A stretch of 64,000 bases of DNA from Colias croceus. Lineage: Eukaryota; Arthropoda; Insecta; Lepidoptera; Pieridae. Within the stretch, counting starts at the first letter, position 1; each line of letters begins with the position of its first letter. The translations under genes and the position numbers were made by a program. Of the stretch, positions 33,604-43,710 are shown piece by piece. The notes below the pieces were generated by a model that did no database searches, was not told the DNA's origin, and saw nothing but the letters and a program-made list of their open reading frames with translations. Where the stretch lies: NCBI RefSeq assembly GCF_905220415.1, contig NC_059549.1:4030001-4094000 (forward strand), given 5' to 3'.

Positions 33604-34165
33604 CTAGCGGTCCGCCCCGGCTTCGCCCGTGGTAGGTACCTACATATTTACGTTTTTTTTCATAAGAACCATCCTCTTACTTCAAGGAATAGATTCCGCA
33701 ACGCACGCGATGACAGAGTTTTTATTAAGGAATTTTTTACACCTTGGGTTACAACTTACATTATTGCATTTTTGGTAAAGATCTCTAATTTTTTTGAAAA
33801 TCCTACTAATATTATAAATGCGAAAGTTTGTATGGATGTTTGTTACTCTTTCACGTAAAAACTACTGAACCGATTACAATGAAATTTAGCACACATATAG
33901 AGGGTAACTTGAATTAACACATAGGATAGTTTTTATCCCGAAAATCCCACGGGAACGGGAACTATGCGGGTTTTCCTTTGCAAACGCGGGCGAAGCCGCG
34001 GGCGGAAATCTAGTGCAATATATATCCTATGTTGCTCATTGAAGATACAGCTCTCTAACGGTGAAATGGTGAATTTTTGAAATCGGTGAAGTAGTTTATG
34101 CGTGAAAACCATACATACTTACATTCATAATTACAAACCTTTCCTCTTTATAATATTAGTATAGA
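33604..34165 (-). mobile_element. Helitron-like element carrying a nested Helitron-like insertion
   Basis: The minus strand runs from a TCTATACTAATATTATAAAG start to a hairpin segment (ACGGGCGAAGCCGGGGCGG) and CTAG. It is broken by a second, plus-oriented element inserted between A and T. A related copy without the insert is at 60208-60377. Confidence 0.6.
33801..34013 (+). mobile_element. Helitron-like element nested in another
   Basis: It starts TCCTACTAATATTATAAATG and ends with the hairpin ACGCGGGCGAAGCCGCGGGC, eight bases and CTAG, flanked by A and T as Helitrons are. Similar copies occur at 45.73, 46.40 and (minus) 60.00 kb. Confidence 0.7.
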
Positions 34166-34170
34166 TAAGA

Positions 34171-34458
34171 ATAAAAATAACTGCGTTAAAAAAAACCGAC
34201 TTCAAAAACGGAAAAGTAAGAAATAAAAAAGATTTGATATTATTAATTACTACATATTATTTTTATGTGCTATTTATTAAATAGGTTTGATGTCGGTGCA
34301 TGGGCTTAATACTAAGTGCTTAGTGTTTGGCACCGACTTCAAACCTATTTAATAAATAGCACATAAAAATAATATGTAGTAATTAATAATATCAAATCTT
34401 TTTTATTTCTTACTTTTCCGTTTTTGAAGTCGGTTTTTTTTAACGCAGTTATTTTTAT
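34171..34458. repeat. Near-perfect 129-bp-arm hairpin (foldback)
   Basis: The two 129-bp arms (34171-34299 and 34330-34458) are exact reverse complements except for one base. They flank a 30-bp loop that itself contains ACTAAGTGCTTAGT. Transcribed RNA would fold into a long double strand. The arms contain AACCGACTTCAAAAA, the same motif that ends the larger element downstream. Confidence 0.9.
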
Positions 34459-34916
34459 TTAATACTTTTTAGTGTGTTTTTCAACACGAATCAAACGAGC
34501 CCAAACTCGATAAAGTTGAGTCAATATATTACTGAGTTCCTATGGCCACCTTCCGATTCCATCATCAGATCAGCTCCATGTCATGATAATGTTTCATCGC
34601 TATCCAATTTACATTCGTATACAAAATTTCAGCTCAATCGGTTACCGGGAAGTGAATCAAAGTTACTTGCTACATTGAAATTAAGTCATCGAGTACAGAC
34701 AAAAATGCTCATAAAATAAAAACTACTAGGCCTAGCCGAATAAAATTTTTATGGGACCAATTCGACACCATCCCGCATCGAACAAAAAAAGAATCACGTA
34801 AATCGGTTCAGAAACCTCGGAGTAATCGGTGTACATACATAAAAAAAAAAAAAAAAAAAAAAAAAATATACCGGCCGAATTGATAACCTCCTCCTTTTTT
34901 TTGAAGTCGGTTAAAA
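34187..34916. mobile_element. Element with AACCGACTTCAAAAA ends
   Basis: AACCGACTTCAAAAA at the left (about 34194) recurs in inverse orientation at the right (about 34900-34912), enclosing the hairpin and a further 450 bp. A poly-A run of about 28 bases (34839-34866) lies inside. No coding frame is supported. This wording is common in Lepidoptera, but I cannot assign the superfamily. Confidence 0.5.
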
Positions 34917-36384
34917 ACACATCTATGAACGCATCTATATCACACTAAAGGATTTTTATACTAACCAATAAATACTTATCCAATTTTAATTCCAATTAGT
35001 CAAACAAGGCACAAGCCAAGTCAGTATAAATAATTCTGACGTAACAAAATAAAGAAATGTACATTACTGACTCCCTATAAATTTTTCCATAATCCTCTTA
35101 ACATAATGCAAAGGTAAATAGGATTTTGGGCGCGAACCAAATTAAATACACGCGTAATAGTATTCATAATGGTAATAAACGGCCGCCATTAGCAAACCAA
35201 ATAATAATCTGCTCGAATGTACAGAAGCGGCAGTAAAAAATATTTATCGCTCTATATAATTCCGTGTTTAAGTTGCTTGATTATTTACACAATACAGTTC
35301 CAATAAGAAAACTTATCTCTATGTATGACGTATGTATCGAGCTATTTACCAAATAATTCAAAAAAACGATTTGAATACATTTATGTGAATCTATTATTTT
35401 TGTCAAATGTATATAACTTATTTCGTTTGTTATAAAGTCATAGGTAGGTACACATTTATGGAAATCACCAGGTTGATAAACACTGTAAATTGTAATAACA
35501 ATTTGTTAATTACAGAATTATTCACGCAATAATAATTATGACAAGCTCCATTTAGATAGTAGAGTTTCAAGTTTTTAGCCTTCCCAAATTAATGAAATTC
35601 TTGCTACTGTGAACTTATATACCTACTTGTTAATCTACAATATCGTTATCGAAAATTAGTTCTATTTTTTTTTTGTAAAGAGTACGCTAACTAGCTCTAT
35701 TTATATACTCATAAATCGATTAAGAACATTGCTACAACAGACGCTTAAAAAGAACAAAGTTAACTGTATTACACATAACATAAATTCAATGTTCTACACC
35801 TTTATCTATTAAAAAACATTTGCTCTTTGACTCAACATGCGTAGGTCGGAAAACAAATGTGGGGAATTCGTCTAATTTATTGTTAACAGTATATTAGTAT
35901 ATAAATTGGCAATTTCTTCGCCGCACCGTCATCCGATAAGATTTATTCGAGCAAGCTCTCTCGAAACCGGCTGTAAAAGGAATTAATAAGACACCCATTT
36001 GTATCTTTCGCGACATTATTATTGTCAAGTATAGAATATGGGTGCTATTTAGATAAATTGAATTATTTTTTGTCGTTTGTTTTTCGTTGTAACTGTATTG
36101 GAATATTTGTATGCCTGAATTAGCTTATCGGAACGTCTTGTTAGAATGCCTTTGAGTTTTATGTTTTTTGCTCTGTCTAGTCACTGAGGTTATGAGAGGT
36201 CGTGAGAATGAATTAAATAATTAAATTTAAAGTAATTTCCATATAAGCTAAAGATATAAAATATTATATTAATAGGTAATTTTGGAAGCTACTTGAAGTG
36301 AAACTCTACAAGGAGAGTCGAATGTCAAATTACTCCAGAAATGGGGAATAAAATAAGAAATATTTACATTCCACGTTTGAAATT
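34917..36384. other. AT-rich intergenic, no gene seen
   Basis: No coding, RNA or mobile feature could be supported. Confidence 0.5.
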
Positions 36385-36690
36385 GAACTCAAACTCAAAA
36401 CTCAAACATTTATTTATTCAATTAGACTTCTTCTAGAAGCACTTTTGAAACGTCATTAGGTACATATTTTAACATTTACCACCGTTTCGGAAAGCAGTAT
36501 CTACGGAGAAGAACCGGCAAGAAACTCCATAGTTGCTCTTTTTAATCATGTCAGTTTTACAATTTAATTTTACAAAATACATATGTAACATCATATATTA
36601 TAGTAATATGCCAAAGAACTGTCCTGAGGTTTTTACACGACAACCCTCCATGGGTTTTTATCGTCCATAATATATTCCTTAATACTGTTA
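36385..36690 (-). mobile_element. 5'-truncated copy of the CR1/L2-like LINE
   Basis: In reverse complement it matches the 3' end of the LINE at 22-27.6 kb: the last codons (GGACGATAAAAACCCATGG), the whole short 3' UTR and the TTTGAG-type tail. Only the last 20 or so codons of ORF2 remain clearly alignable. It has diverged by many substitutions, so it is older than, or from a sister subfamily of, the long copy. Confidence 0.85.
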
Positions 36691-37247
36691 TAAACTGTAA
36701 TAAAAAAAATAATATTAAAAACATATTTTTAATCAACATTTTGTAAAGACCAACACGCCTGCTCATATTATGCCTATTCTTCATTAAGTATTCTGTTCGT
36801 CAATTTCGTTCGAATTTCTCGCAACACAACATCATTAAAACACATCCAAACGTTACACAACGCAATTCCATTGTAAAACATATTTGGTGACCCATATACT
36901 TAACAAATATTAAGCGCAGTTGAAAATAGGACATACAGTGGGTACTAGAAACTTATTCTGGTACCGTTCCAAGCGTTGATATTATTTTGGAAACATTTTG
37001 TACATTTTGCTATGACACTAGTTGTAACATCTGTTTGGCACTTGCTCTATATTATTATCTAGGGATGGCGAAATCTATGCTGTATTTTTATTTTCATTGC
37101 AAGTTTTGTAAGTTTGTGTTCAATGTAGTATGAAAGATTTATAGCTTGGAAACTATGTTGGTAGTAAGGAGATATACATACAAAATAATTTCGCATTCAT
37201 AGCAAGTATTTATAACACTTAGTCAAGCATTATTTATAAGTTATTTT
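36691..37247. other. AT-rich spacer, no gene seen
   Basis: Similarity to the LINE may extend weakly to about 36740. Nothing else is recognised. Confidence 0.45.
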
Positions 37248-37255
37248 TAATAAAG

Positions 37256-40200
37256 TTTTTTTTTTTTTTTTTTTTTTTTTTTAACGTTGGGAAATGCATT
37301 TACGCATCCCCCTCTGCAGTTTTTCTGCGTGAGGGGGTATGTGGGACTCGCGAGAAGCCATACCCACTAAAACCCAACGGTGGCCTCCGTTCACCTTCCG
37401 CGGCAGGGGTTAACAGCCAGGCCTTATACCCCCACCGCGTACGTGGAGATTGCCGCGACTTGGCGGCTCACCCAAGCCCATAAGGTGGCAATAGACGTCG
37501 GTATCAGAAGATACCGCCACCCTATTGCCGGGCTATCCGTCTTCTATCGCAGGGGGGGCCGGTTTACTTACAGCGAGCATAGCTACAATATGCTCGTTTC
37601 TACGTAAACCTCCCCCTGCGCTTATTCGTCAAACCGTATATATTATTTCAGTCCTGTTGCTGGACGTACAGACGCCTGCGTCTGCCGGGTCTTCGTCGGC
37701 GCAGAGGATCCGCCGTTGGGTCATTCTCCCGGGCCCTCTCTGCAACCTCCTTTTCTTTGATCACGGCCTCGCAAAAGGCCACGACCGTCTTCCATTCAGT
37801 GTCGCCACTGACCATCACTTTCACGAGACCCTGCAGGGTCAACTCATCCTCTCCCAGCAAGCCTTCAAGAGGACTTCGCTCCGCTGTCCATGCCGGGCAC
37901 TCGGCCAGGGTGTGATGGGCCGTGTCCAGTTGGCCGCTACAGTGATGGCAGGTGGGGGCCGGTTCCCGACCTATCCTGTGCAGGTAGCTGCCAAAGCATC
38001 CATGTCCTGACAGGATCTGCACAAGGCGGTAACTGAGAGGCCCCCACCTCCTCTCTACCCACTTTCTGAGCACAGGGCTTATCGCGCTGAGGGTCCAGGC
38101 CCCCACGCAGGATGAATTAATTTCCCGACTCCAGTTGACGAACACCGCGTCGCGAGCCTCACGCTTCCAGCCTTCAAGCGTTTCGGAGGGCAACTCTTCA
38201 TCCCTCTCTCTTACCTCCGCTCTGCGCCAGTAGACTTCTGCCAGGGCGGCCGCCTCGAGGTGCCAAGGTGCAGTACCGGCTATAACACACACCGCATCAT
38301 ACGACACGGTGCGATACGCCCTTGCTACCCTTATAGCTATCACTCGCTGCGACCGTCTCAGCATGATCGTGTTTCGCGTCAAAAGTTTGTCGGCCCATAT
38401 TGGGCATCCGTACAGCGCCTGTGAGCGCACCACTCCAGCGAAGAGTCCGCGACACGCCCTGTTAGGCCCTCCAATATTGGGCATGATACGGCTTAGGGCC
38501 GCGGCCGTGGTGGTGAGTTTTGAAGCCAGAGCAGAGAAGTGAGCTTGAAATGTCCATCGCGGATCGAGCACCAAACCTAGGTATTTCAGTCGGGGCCCGA
38601 TCCGGATGGGCACCCCACTCACCATGATCTCTTCTCCAGGCTGTGGTGCTCTCCGATGGCCATGAAAGCAGATAGCCTCGGATTTATCAAGGGCTACTTT
38701 GAGCCCGAGGCTTTTTATTCTGGCAACTACCTGAGCTACTCCGGCCGTGGCTCGGAGTCGGGCCTCTCTAAAATCGCGGCCTACAGATACCACTAGGGTA
38801 TCATCGGCGTAGCATATGGCGCTTACGCCTTGCGGCAGCCCTCCTCGTAACACGTGATTGTACCCGATGTTCCACAGTAGAGGTCCCAGTACAGAGCCCT
38901 GTGGAACACCGCATTCAACCTTATGCCTACCCCAGCCGTCTTGCCGTGGAAAGGTAATTTGACGCCCTCGGAGGTATGATGAAATGATGCGACGGAGATA
39001 CAGCGGCAAACGGTGTCGAGACAGACCGTCTAAGATTTTTTCCCAAGGTAGGGTGTTAAATGCGTTGGAAATATCCAAGGATATTGCCAATGCTACCCCA
39101 CCCTGGGAAATGCATCCTTCTGCAATGTCGCGCAGGCGTGCTATAGCATCCACTGTCGAGCGTCCTCGCCTAAAACCATACTGAGCTTCCTCGAGATCTG
39201 GTCCGATCATTGCCAGATGGTTTTGGATGCGGTTAGCGATAATGCGCTCGAACAGCTTTCCAGCTTCATCAAGCAAGACGATCGGCCTGTATGCTGATGG
39301 CAGGTCCGCCGGTTTGCCACTCTTCCTTAATAGCACGAGGTGGCCCACTTTCCAACGTTCTGGAAACTTCCCGCTCTTAAAGCACTCGGTAAGTAGTTCA
39401 CAGAAGCGCTGGTCCAGACCATTTGAGAGGGCAAGAGACCACACTCTACCATGCACGCCGTCGGGGCCCGGGGAAGTGGTTTTCCTTTTGAGGCGGTCTA
39501 CCGCCGCCTTCAGTTCTGCTAACGATACGTCCGGGATAGTTTCATCGCAGATCATTTCCTCTTGGTTTGTGCACCTAACTCGGTCCGCCGGGTCAATTGT
39601 ATTGCGACCTGGAAATAGGGTAGTAACTACGTTTTTAAGTAGCGCTGGTTCTAACCTAGCTGTGATCGGTGGGGCCCAGGGACGCAGCTTGTTCATCACC
39701 AGCCTGTAAGGGCGACCCCAGGGATCCAGGTTTAGTGTATCCAGTAATTCGGTCCATGCTCTCTCTTTTGCGACTGCGATAGCTTCTCTAAGAGCTTTTT
39801 TGGCGTCCTGGTACACAGCGTACCGTTCAGCCTCTTCTAGGGTGGAATAGTCAGCACGCATCCGCTTTCGCCTATATTTGGTGTATTGGCGTCTAGCAGT
39901 AACACAGACCGATCGGAGCCGCGCTAGATCCCTCGACCACCAGTAAACTTCGTTCCGTGGGAGAGATCTCCTTAGCCTTGACATTGCTGCATCCGATATT
40001 TGCGCCATTGTCTCGCCAAACCAATTAGCCTCAGCGTCTACATTTATAGTGTCAGGTCTCGGACACCACGCCCTGATTAAGGACGCCAATTCTAAGAGGT
40101 TTCCATTCAAACTCTTTAGAGACCATCGTGGGCCGGCCTCGATAGGAACGGATCTTGAGTTCCTCGTAGATCCCGTCGTTAGAAGAGCCTCGAACCTGAT

Positions 40201-40349
40201 ATACTTATGATCAGATAAGGTCTCAACCTCCGACAGGACCCGCCAGCCCTTGATCCGACCGGCAAGAGTGGGACTCGCAAACGTCACGTCGACCACTGAA
40301 CCCCCATGCATTCGCACACATGTGTTTTCGTTGCCTAGATTCAATGGGA
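37256..40349 (-). mobile_element. 5'-truncated R1-type LINE with poly(A) tail
   Basis: The minus-strand element ends in a 27-base poly(A) (T-run 37256-37282). It is bounded by an 8-bp duplication TAATAAAG at 37248-37255 and 40350-40357. It is truncated within the endonuclease, so it was dead on arrival through incomplete target-primed reverse transcription. The 3' UTR is GC-rich and about 365 bp. Confidence 0.9.
37648..40344 (-). CDS. R1-type reverse transcriptase (N-terminally truncated)
   Basis: The 898-codon frame begins in the last part of an APE endonuclease (VVDVTF, then the catalytic SDHKY). It contains a complete reverse transcriptase with AYRPIVLLDEAGKLFE, YGFRRGRSTVDA, GVPQGSVLGPLLWN and YADD at 512-515. 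It finishes with the C-terminal CCHC finger CHHC...H...C (about 799-816) usual in R1-clade elements. The frame has no stops despite truncation, so the insertion is fairly young. The listed ATG is simply the first in the fragment, not a natural start. No promoter is retained. Confidence 0.9.
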   Translation of the reverse strand: MNLGNENTCVRMHGGSVVDVTFASPTLAGRIKGWRVLSEVETLSDHKYIRFEALLTTGSTRNSRSVPIEAGPRWSLKSLNGNLLELASLIRAWCPRPDTINVDAEANWFGETMAQISDAAMSRLRRSLPRNEVYWWSRDLARLRSVCVTARRQYTKYRRKRMRADYSTLEEAERYAVYQDAKKALREAIAVAKERAWTELLDTLNLDPWGRPYRLVMNKLRPWAPPITARLEPALLKNVVTTLFPGRNTIDPADRVRCTNQEEMICDETIPDVSLAELKAAVDRLKRKTTSPGPDGVHGRVWSLALSNGLDQRFCELLTECFKSGKFPERWKVGHLVLLRKSGKPADLPSAYRPIVLLDEAGKLFERIIANRIQNHLAMIGPDLEEAQYGFRRGRSTVDAIARLRDIAEGCISQGGVALAISLDISNAFNTLPWEKILDGLSRHRLPLYLRRIISSYLRGRQITFPRQDGWGRHKVECGVPQGSVLGPLLWNIGYNHVLRGGLPQGVSAICYADDTLVVSVGRDFREARLRATAGVAQVVARIKSLGLKVALDKSEAICFHGHRRAPQPGEEIMVSGVPIRIGPRLKYLGLVLDPRWTFQAHFSALASKLTTTAAALSRIMPNIGGPNRACRGLFAGVVRSQALYGCPIWADKLLTRNTIMLRRSQRVIAIRVARAYRTVSYDAVCVIAGTAPWHLEAAALAEVYWRRAEVRERDEELPSETLEGWKREARDAVFVNWSREINSSCVGAWTLSAISPVLRKWVERRWGPLSYRLVQILSGHGCFGSYLHRIGREPAPTCHHCSGQLDTAHHTLAECPAWTAERSPLEGLLGEDELTLQGLVKVMVSGDTEWKTVVAFCEAVIKEKEVAERARENDPTADPLRRRRPGRRRRLYVQQQD

Positions 40350-40357
40350 TAATAAAG

Positions 40358-40729
40358 CTGTATCACCCCTGTTTAGTCAAATGATAATAAAAAAAAACGA
40401 TCACAAGTTCTTAGCACTTATCAAACCAATATGAAACAAATAAAAAAGCATTTTATTGTTGAAAGTTTACTTGGAAGAGTTAAGTCTACAATCTACATAC
40501 TATTATAAATTCTAATTTAATTATCTCAAATATCCTTAGACAGGTTCTTATTAAACTACGTCAGACCGAATTCAGAACTCCGTTCCCTTCTCAGAAATGT
40601 CCTACTATAGAGATACCCACACATTGTTCAGAACTAGGAACCAAGCAGTCAATCGTATTTGCGACCGTTAAACAATGAATTCAAGTGCTCTATGCTAAGT
40701 ACTCATTGCCTTTCATCGTCTGTAGTATA
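40358..40729. other. AT-rich spacer, no gene seen
   Basis: Short stretch between two mobile elements. No feature is supported. Confidence 0.5.
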
Positions 40730-41129
40730 GGCACACCCCGGACACTCCATACAAAATTATAGTTTTGACAGTCACACTGTAGAGACTGCAAATGTGTGTG
40801 TAAACTCTTTATGGTTGGCACATTTGTGACTAGCGTAAAAAAAAATTCGCGTTTTTCTGATGAAATACATCCGTAAACAGCACAATATCTAACCATTTTC
40901 TACGAAAAACGATAATCACAAATCCAAAATAATAAAATTGCTTTAAGTCAATTTGATTAATGTTGTCAATCTTCGTTGCGTTTCGTCTAAAGACGTCGTT
41001 GGTATCGTCCTTGCGGGGAAATGGGTACCATAACATGTCTGATCGTGCGGGGTGAGGTAAGTGTTTAATTTTAGCGGGAGGCGGAGAGTGTCCGTTCTGT
41101 AGCGTTTAGCTACTATTATGTATTCTGTG
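40730..41129 (-). mobile_element. 400-bp element, copy 1 (inverted relative to copy 2)
   Basis: It begins GGCACACCCC and ends TGTG, with short TATA words outside both ends. It is the reverse complement of 53718-54117 with only two substitutions that I can find. On the minus strand an ATG opens MVRYCAVYGCISSEKRE. Its CxxxxC start is faintly reminiscent of a THAP finger, but the rest does not fit. A second frame gives a 68-codon ORF shared by both copies. Confidence 0.7.
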
Positions 41130-41583
41130 GTATAGGTACGTGTACCGGTAAACGATATCTGTCAAATAACATTTTCTATTCATGGTAACTAATTTACCTT
41201 TACCTTTACACTTGCAATAATCTCCCACCATGCATTAAAAACTAGTTTGAATGATATGGATACGGTCATACGCAAGTTATCTCTTATTAGCACGACTTAT
41301 CATGAAAATAATTACCAGTACTAAGCTCCAACTTCATTTAAATGAGCATTAAGAAAATCGTCGTTTCAGCCGTGGGCAGTGACGGATTAAGACTACTAGA
41401 TGCCCTAAGCAATCCATGCCTGTGGGCCCCCCTATCCGTATGTCAACTAGAATCGGTCTTTAAACCTTTACCGCCTAAAAACATTAGTTTTTTGTAAAAT
41501 AAGATGATGAGATGTAACGTACTTTAGAAGTGGAGTAGGTGCGACAATAATAAAAACCAAAGCATAATTGATTTATTTATTAA

Positions 41584-41957
41584 AATGCGCCTTGCGGCTT
41601 TTCCGAGCATTGAATTCACGCAAGATAGTAAGTATTAACGTCTAACGTTTTTAGCATATCGGACTCTATGTACAATATCGATAAATAATTATCGAGCCTT
41701 TCTTGTATCATCTTTGTCCTTTTTTAATTTTTTAATATTTTTAATTTTGAAAAAGAACGTTCCGCTGAGCAGTTTGTAATTATAAGCGATAAAAAATATA
41801 CGCATAGCCCGGTCAATTTAAACCAAAAAATGAGGGTGAAGTTACATAAAGTCCCAACAAGCTGAATTTCTGTGAAGTTGTTCAAAACATAATTATAAAC
41901 AATGTCTAAAAGTTCCCCATCATTCCCCTGTAAAGAAAAAAAATTATTCAAGGTCAA
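41584..41957 (-). pseudogene. hAT transposase C-terminal remnant
   Basis: An open stretch contains TNCSAERSFSKLK, the conserved core of the hAT dimerisation domain. After a stop, the same frame continues with QERLDNYLSILYIESDMLKT, again typical of this C-terminus, and a further stop follows. Catalytic parts upstream are missing. It cannot make an active enzyme and marks the element's coding strand. Confidence 0.8.
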
Positions 41958-42106
41958 AGGTCAAAAAAATGAGTTTTTCGCTATTTTCAGCAAAACGGTA
42001 AGTTTTATCATAAAAGTACTTCAGACAAAAATTGTAGATCATAAAATTATCTATAAAAAATGTATCAATACTTTTTTTCTTACGAGCCACCGTTTCTGAG
42101 ATATAA

Positions 42107-43336
42107 CGATTCAAAAAGTTATAAAAGTTGTTATCGTCATAATATTCTAGGAGGTAGCAACGTTGACAAGTGAGCATTTTAGTATAGTTGGTTCTTTGAT
42201 ATGCTGTTCCTCTTGCTATTTCGGTTACAGTCCGGGCTGTCTGGCTGGCCGCAGTGGTTGCGTTTATTAGTGCGCATCTTATCTGCACAGGAAAATATCC
42301 TTAATTTAAAGTCATTTTTTAACGCGTAATTTTTAATCGTTTGCCTTTAGATAGATCCATTAGACATACTTTTTTTATTGCAAGACGTTTTTTTCGTTGT
42401 TAAATAGGTGCCAGACGCAATTTTTATTTCAAAATAATTAAAATATCATCGAAATAAGTGAAATTACATCAACATGAGTCCCAGTGAAGGATAAGTAATC
42501 ACTGTGTTACTTATACTATATATAATATTTATTTTACTATTTACAGTTTTTTTGCAACAATCTACCATATCGCCTCGTTTTTCCCAACGAACCTCAAATA
42601 GGACGTTAATGTAAACTTGATAAAAACCAAATATCATCAAGAAATTAAAGACTTTTTAACGGATTTTAAACGCGATTTATTCATTGTATTATTTTCCCAA
42701 GTCTTTAATTTCAAAATGTATAATACTCGCGTAAAATCAAACACTAGAAAATACAAATATCATCAAATTCATATTTATACCCAAAAGTGTAATAAATATG
42801 AAACCATCTATTAAAAATATTAGTTTACTAATTATTCAATATAAGTATTAAAAAAGGATAATATAATATAAATAATAAAGTTATTACTTACCTTTTAAGC
42901 GGACTCATGTTGATGTAATTTCACTTATTTCGATGACATTTTAGTTATTTTGAAATAAAAATTGCGTATGGCACCTATTTTACAACGAAAAAAACGTCTT
43001 GCAATAAAAAATTATGTCTGATGGATCTATCTAAAGGCAAAAGATTAAAAATTACGCGTTAAAAAATGACTTTAAATTAAGGATATTTTCCTGTGCAGAT
43101 AAGATGCGCACTAATAAACGCAACCACTGCGGCCAGCCAGACAGCCCGGACTCTAACCGAAATAGCAAGAGAAACAGTATATCAAAAACCCAACTATACT
43201 AAAATGACTTTTTTTTAAACGTTGCTAGCTCCCGTACTATAATATGCACACGTTTCCACGCCACCTATGAGGTAGTGTACTTAGCGCTTTTTTTTTAACG
43301 ATGTTTTTTTAACAACTTTTATAACTTTTTGAATCG
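42107..43336. mobile_element. Long-inverted-repeat element nested in the hAT-like element
   Basis: The left arm (42107 to about 42475) recurs in reverse complement as the right arm (about 42890-43336). They share CGATTCAAAAAGTTATAAAA, CATTTTAGTATAGTTGG and AGACAGCCCGGACT-type blocks. The right arm has an extra stretch of about 60 bp. The middle (42755-42960) resembles the centre of the element at 0.6-1.8 kb. It has no transposase frame and its target duplication is not resolved. Confidence 0.65.
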
Positions 43337-43710
43337 TTTCACAATTACTCCAAAAACAAAACATTTGATTTGCGGAGGCGCCAGGCTTGGGGCCCGCGGG
43401 GAAGGAGTGGTTTGTGATTGGCTGATCGCAATTCCGGGGCATTCGAATTGTCGAATGCACTAGCGGGCAGCGAGTGGGCAAGCGGGAGTGGGGTTATGAC
43501 TCTAGGTCGGACTCTATGTCAACTTAAAACGCGCGAATTTTCAAATTAGTCCTAGAAACTTTTTTTGGTGTGGTTTTTGGTGACATGAGAGTGAGACGTG
43601 ATGCCCTAAGGACGGATTTTTTTTTTGTACTTCTTCTGGTGCCCCCTCAGACGTGATGCCCTAAGCAATTGCTTAATTTGATTAAGGGTTAATCCGTCAC
43701 TGGCCGTGGG

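Larger units (their letters stand above)
41377..43702 (-). mobile_element. hAT-like DNA transposon, degraded
   Basis: Inverted ends CAGTGACGGATTAA/TTAATCCGTCACTG are flanked by perfect 8-bp duplications GCCGTGGG (41369-41376 and 43703-43710), the hAT signature. It carries the C-terminal remnant of a transposase on the minus strand. Most of the interior is occupied by a second element with long inverted arms. The target is itself a repeat (GACGTCCACTGCTGGACAAA), familiar from lepidopteran DNA. Confidence 0.9.

Noticed and set aside
38309..39709. Plus-strand ORFs opposite the R1-type LINE
   Set aside because: They are antisense shadows of the reverse transcriptase frame.
40690..40896. MVRYCAVYGC start as a THAP finger
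   Set aside because: Only the first C-x4-C resembles THAP. The later C-x2-H and conserved P/W positions are not found in place, so no domain is called.
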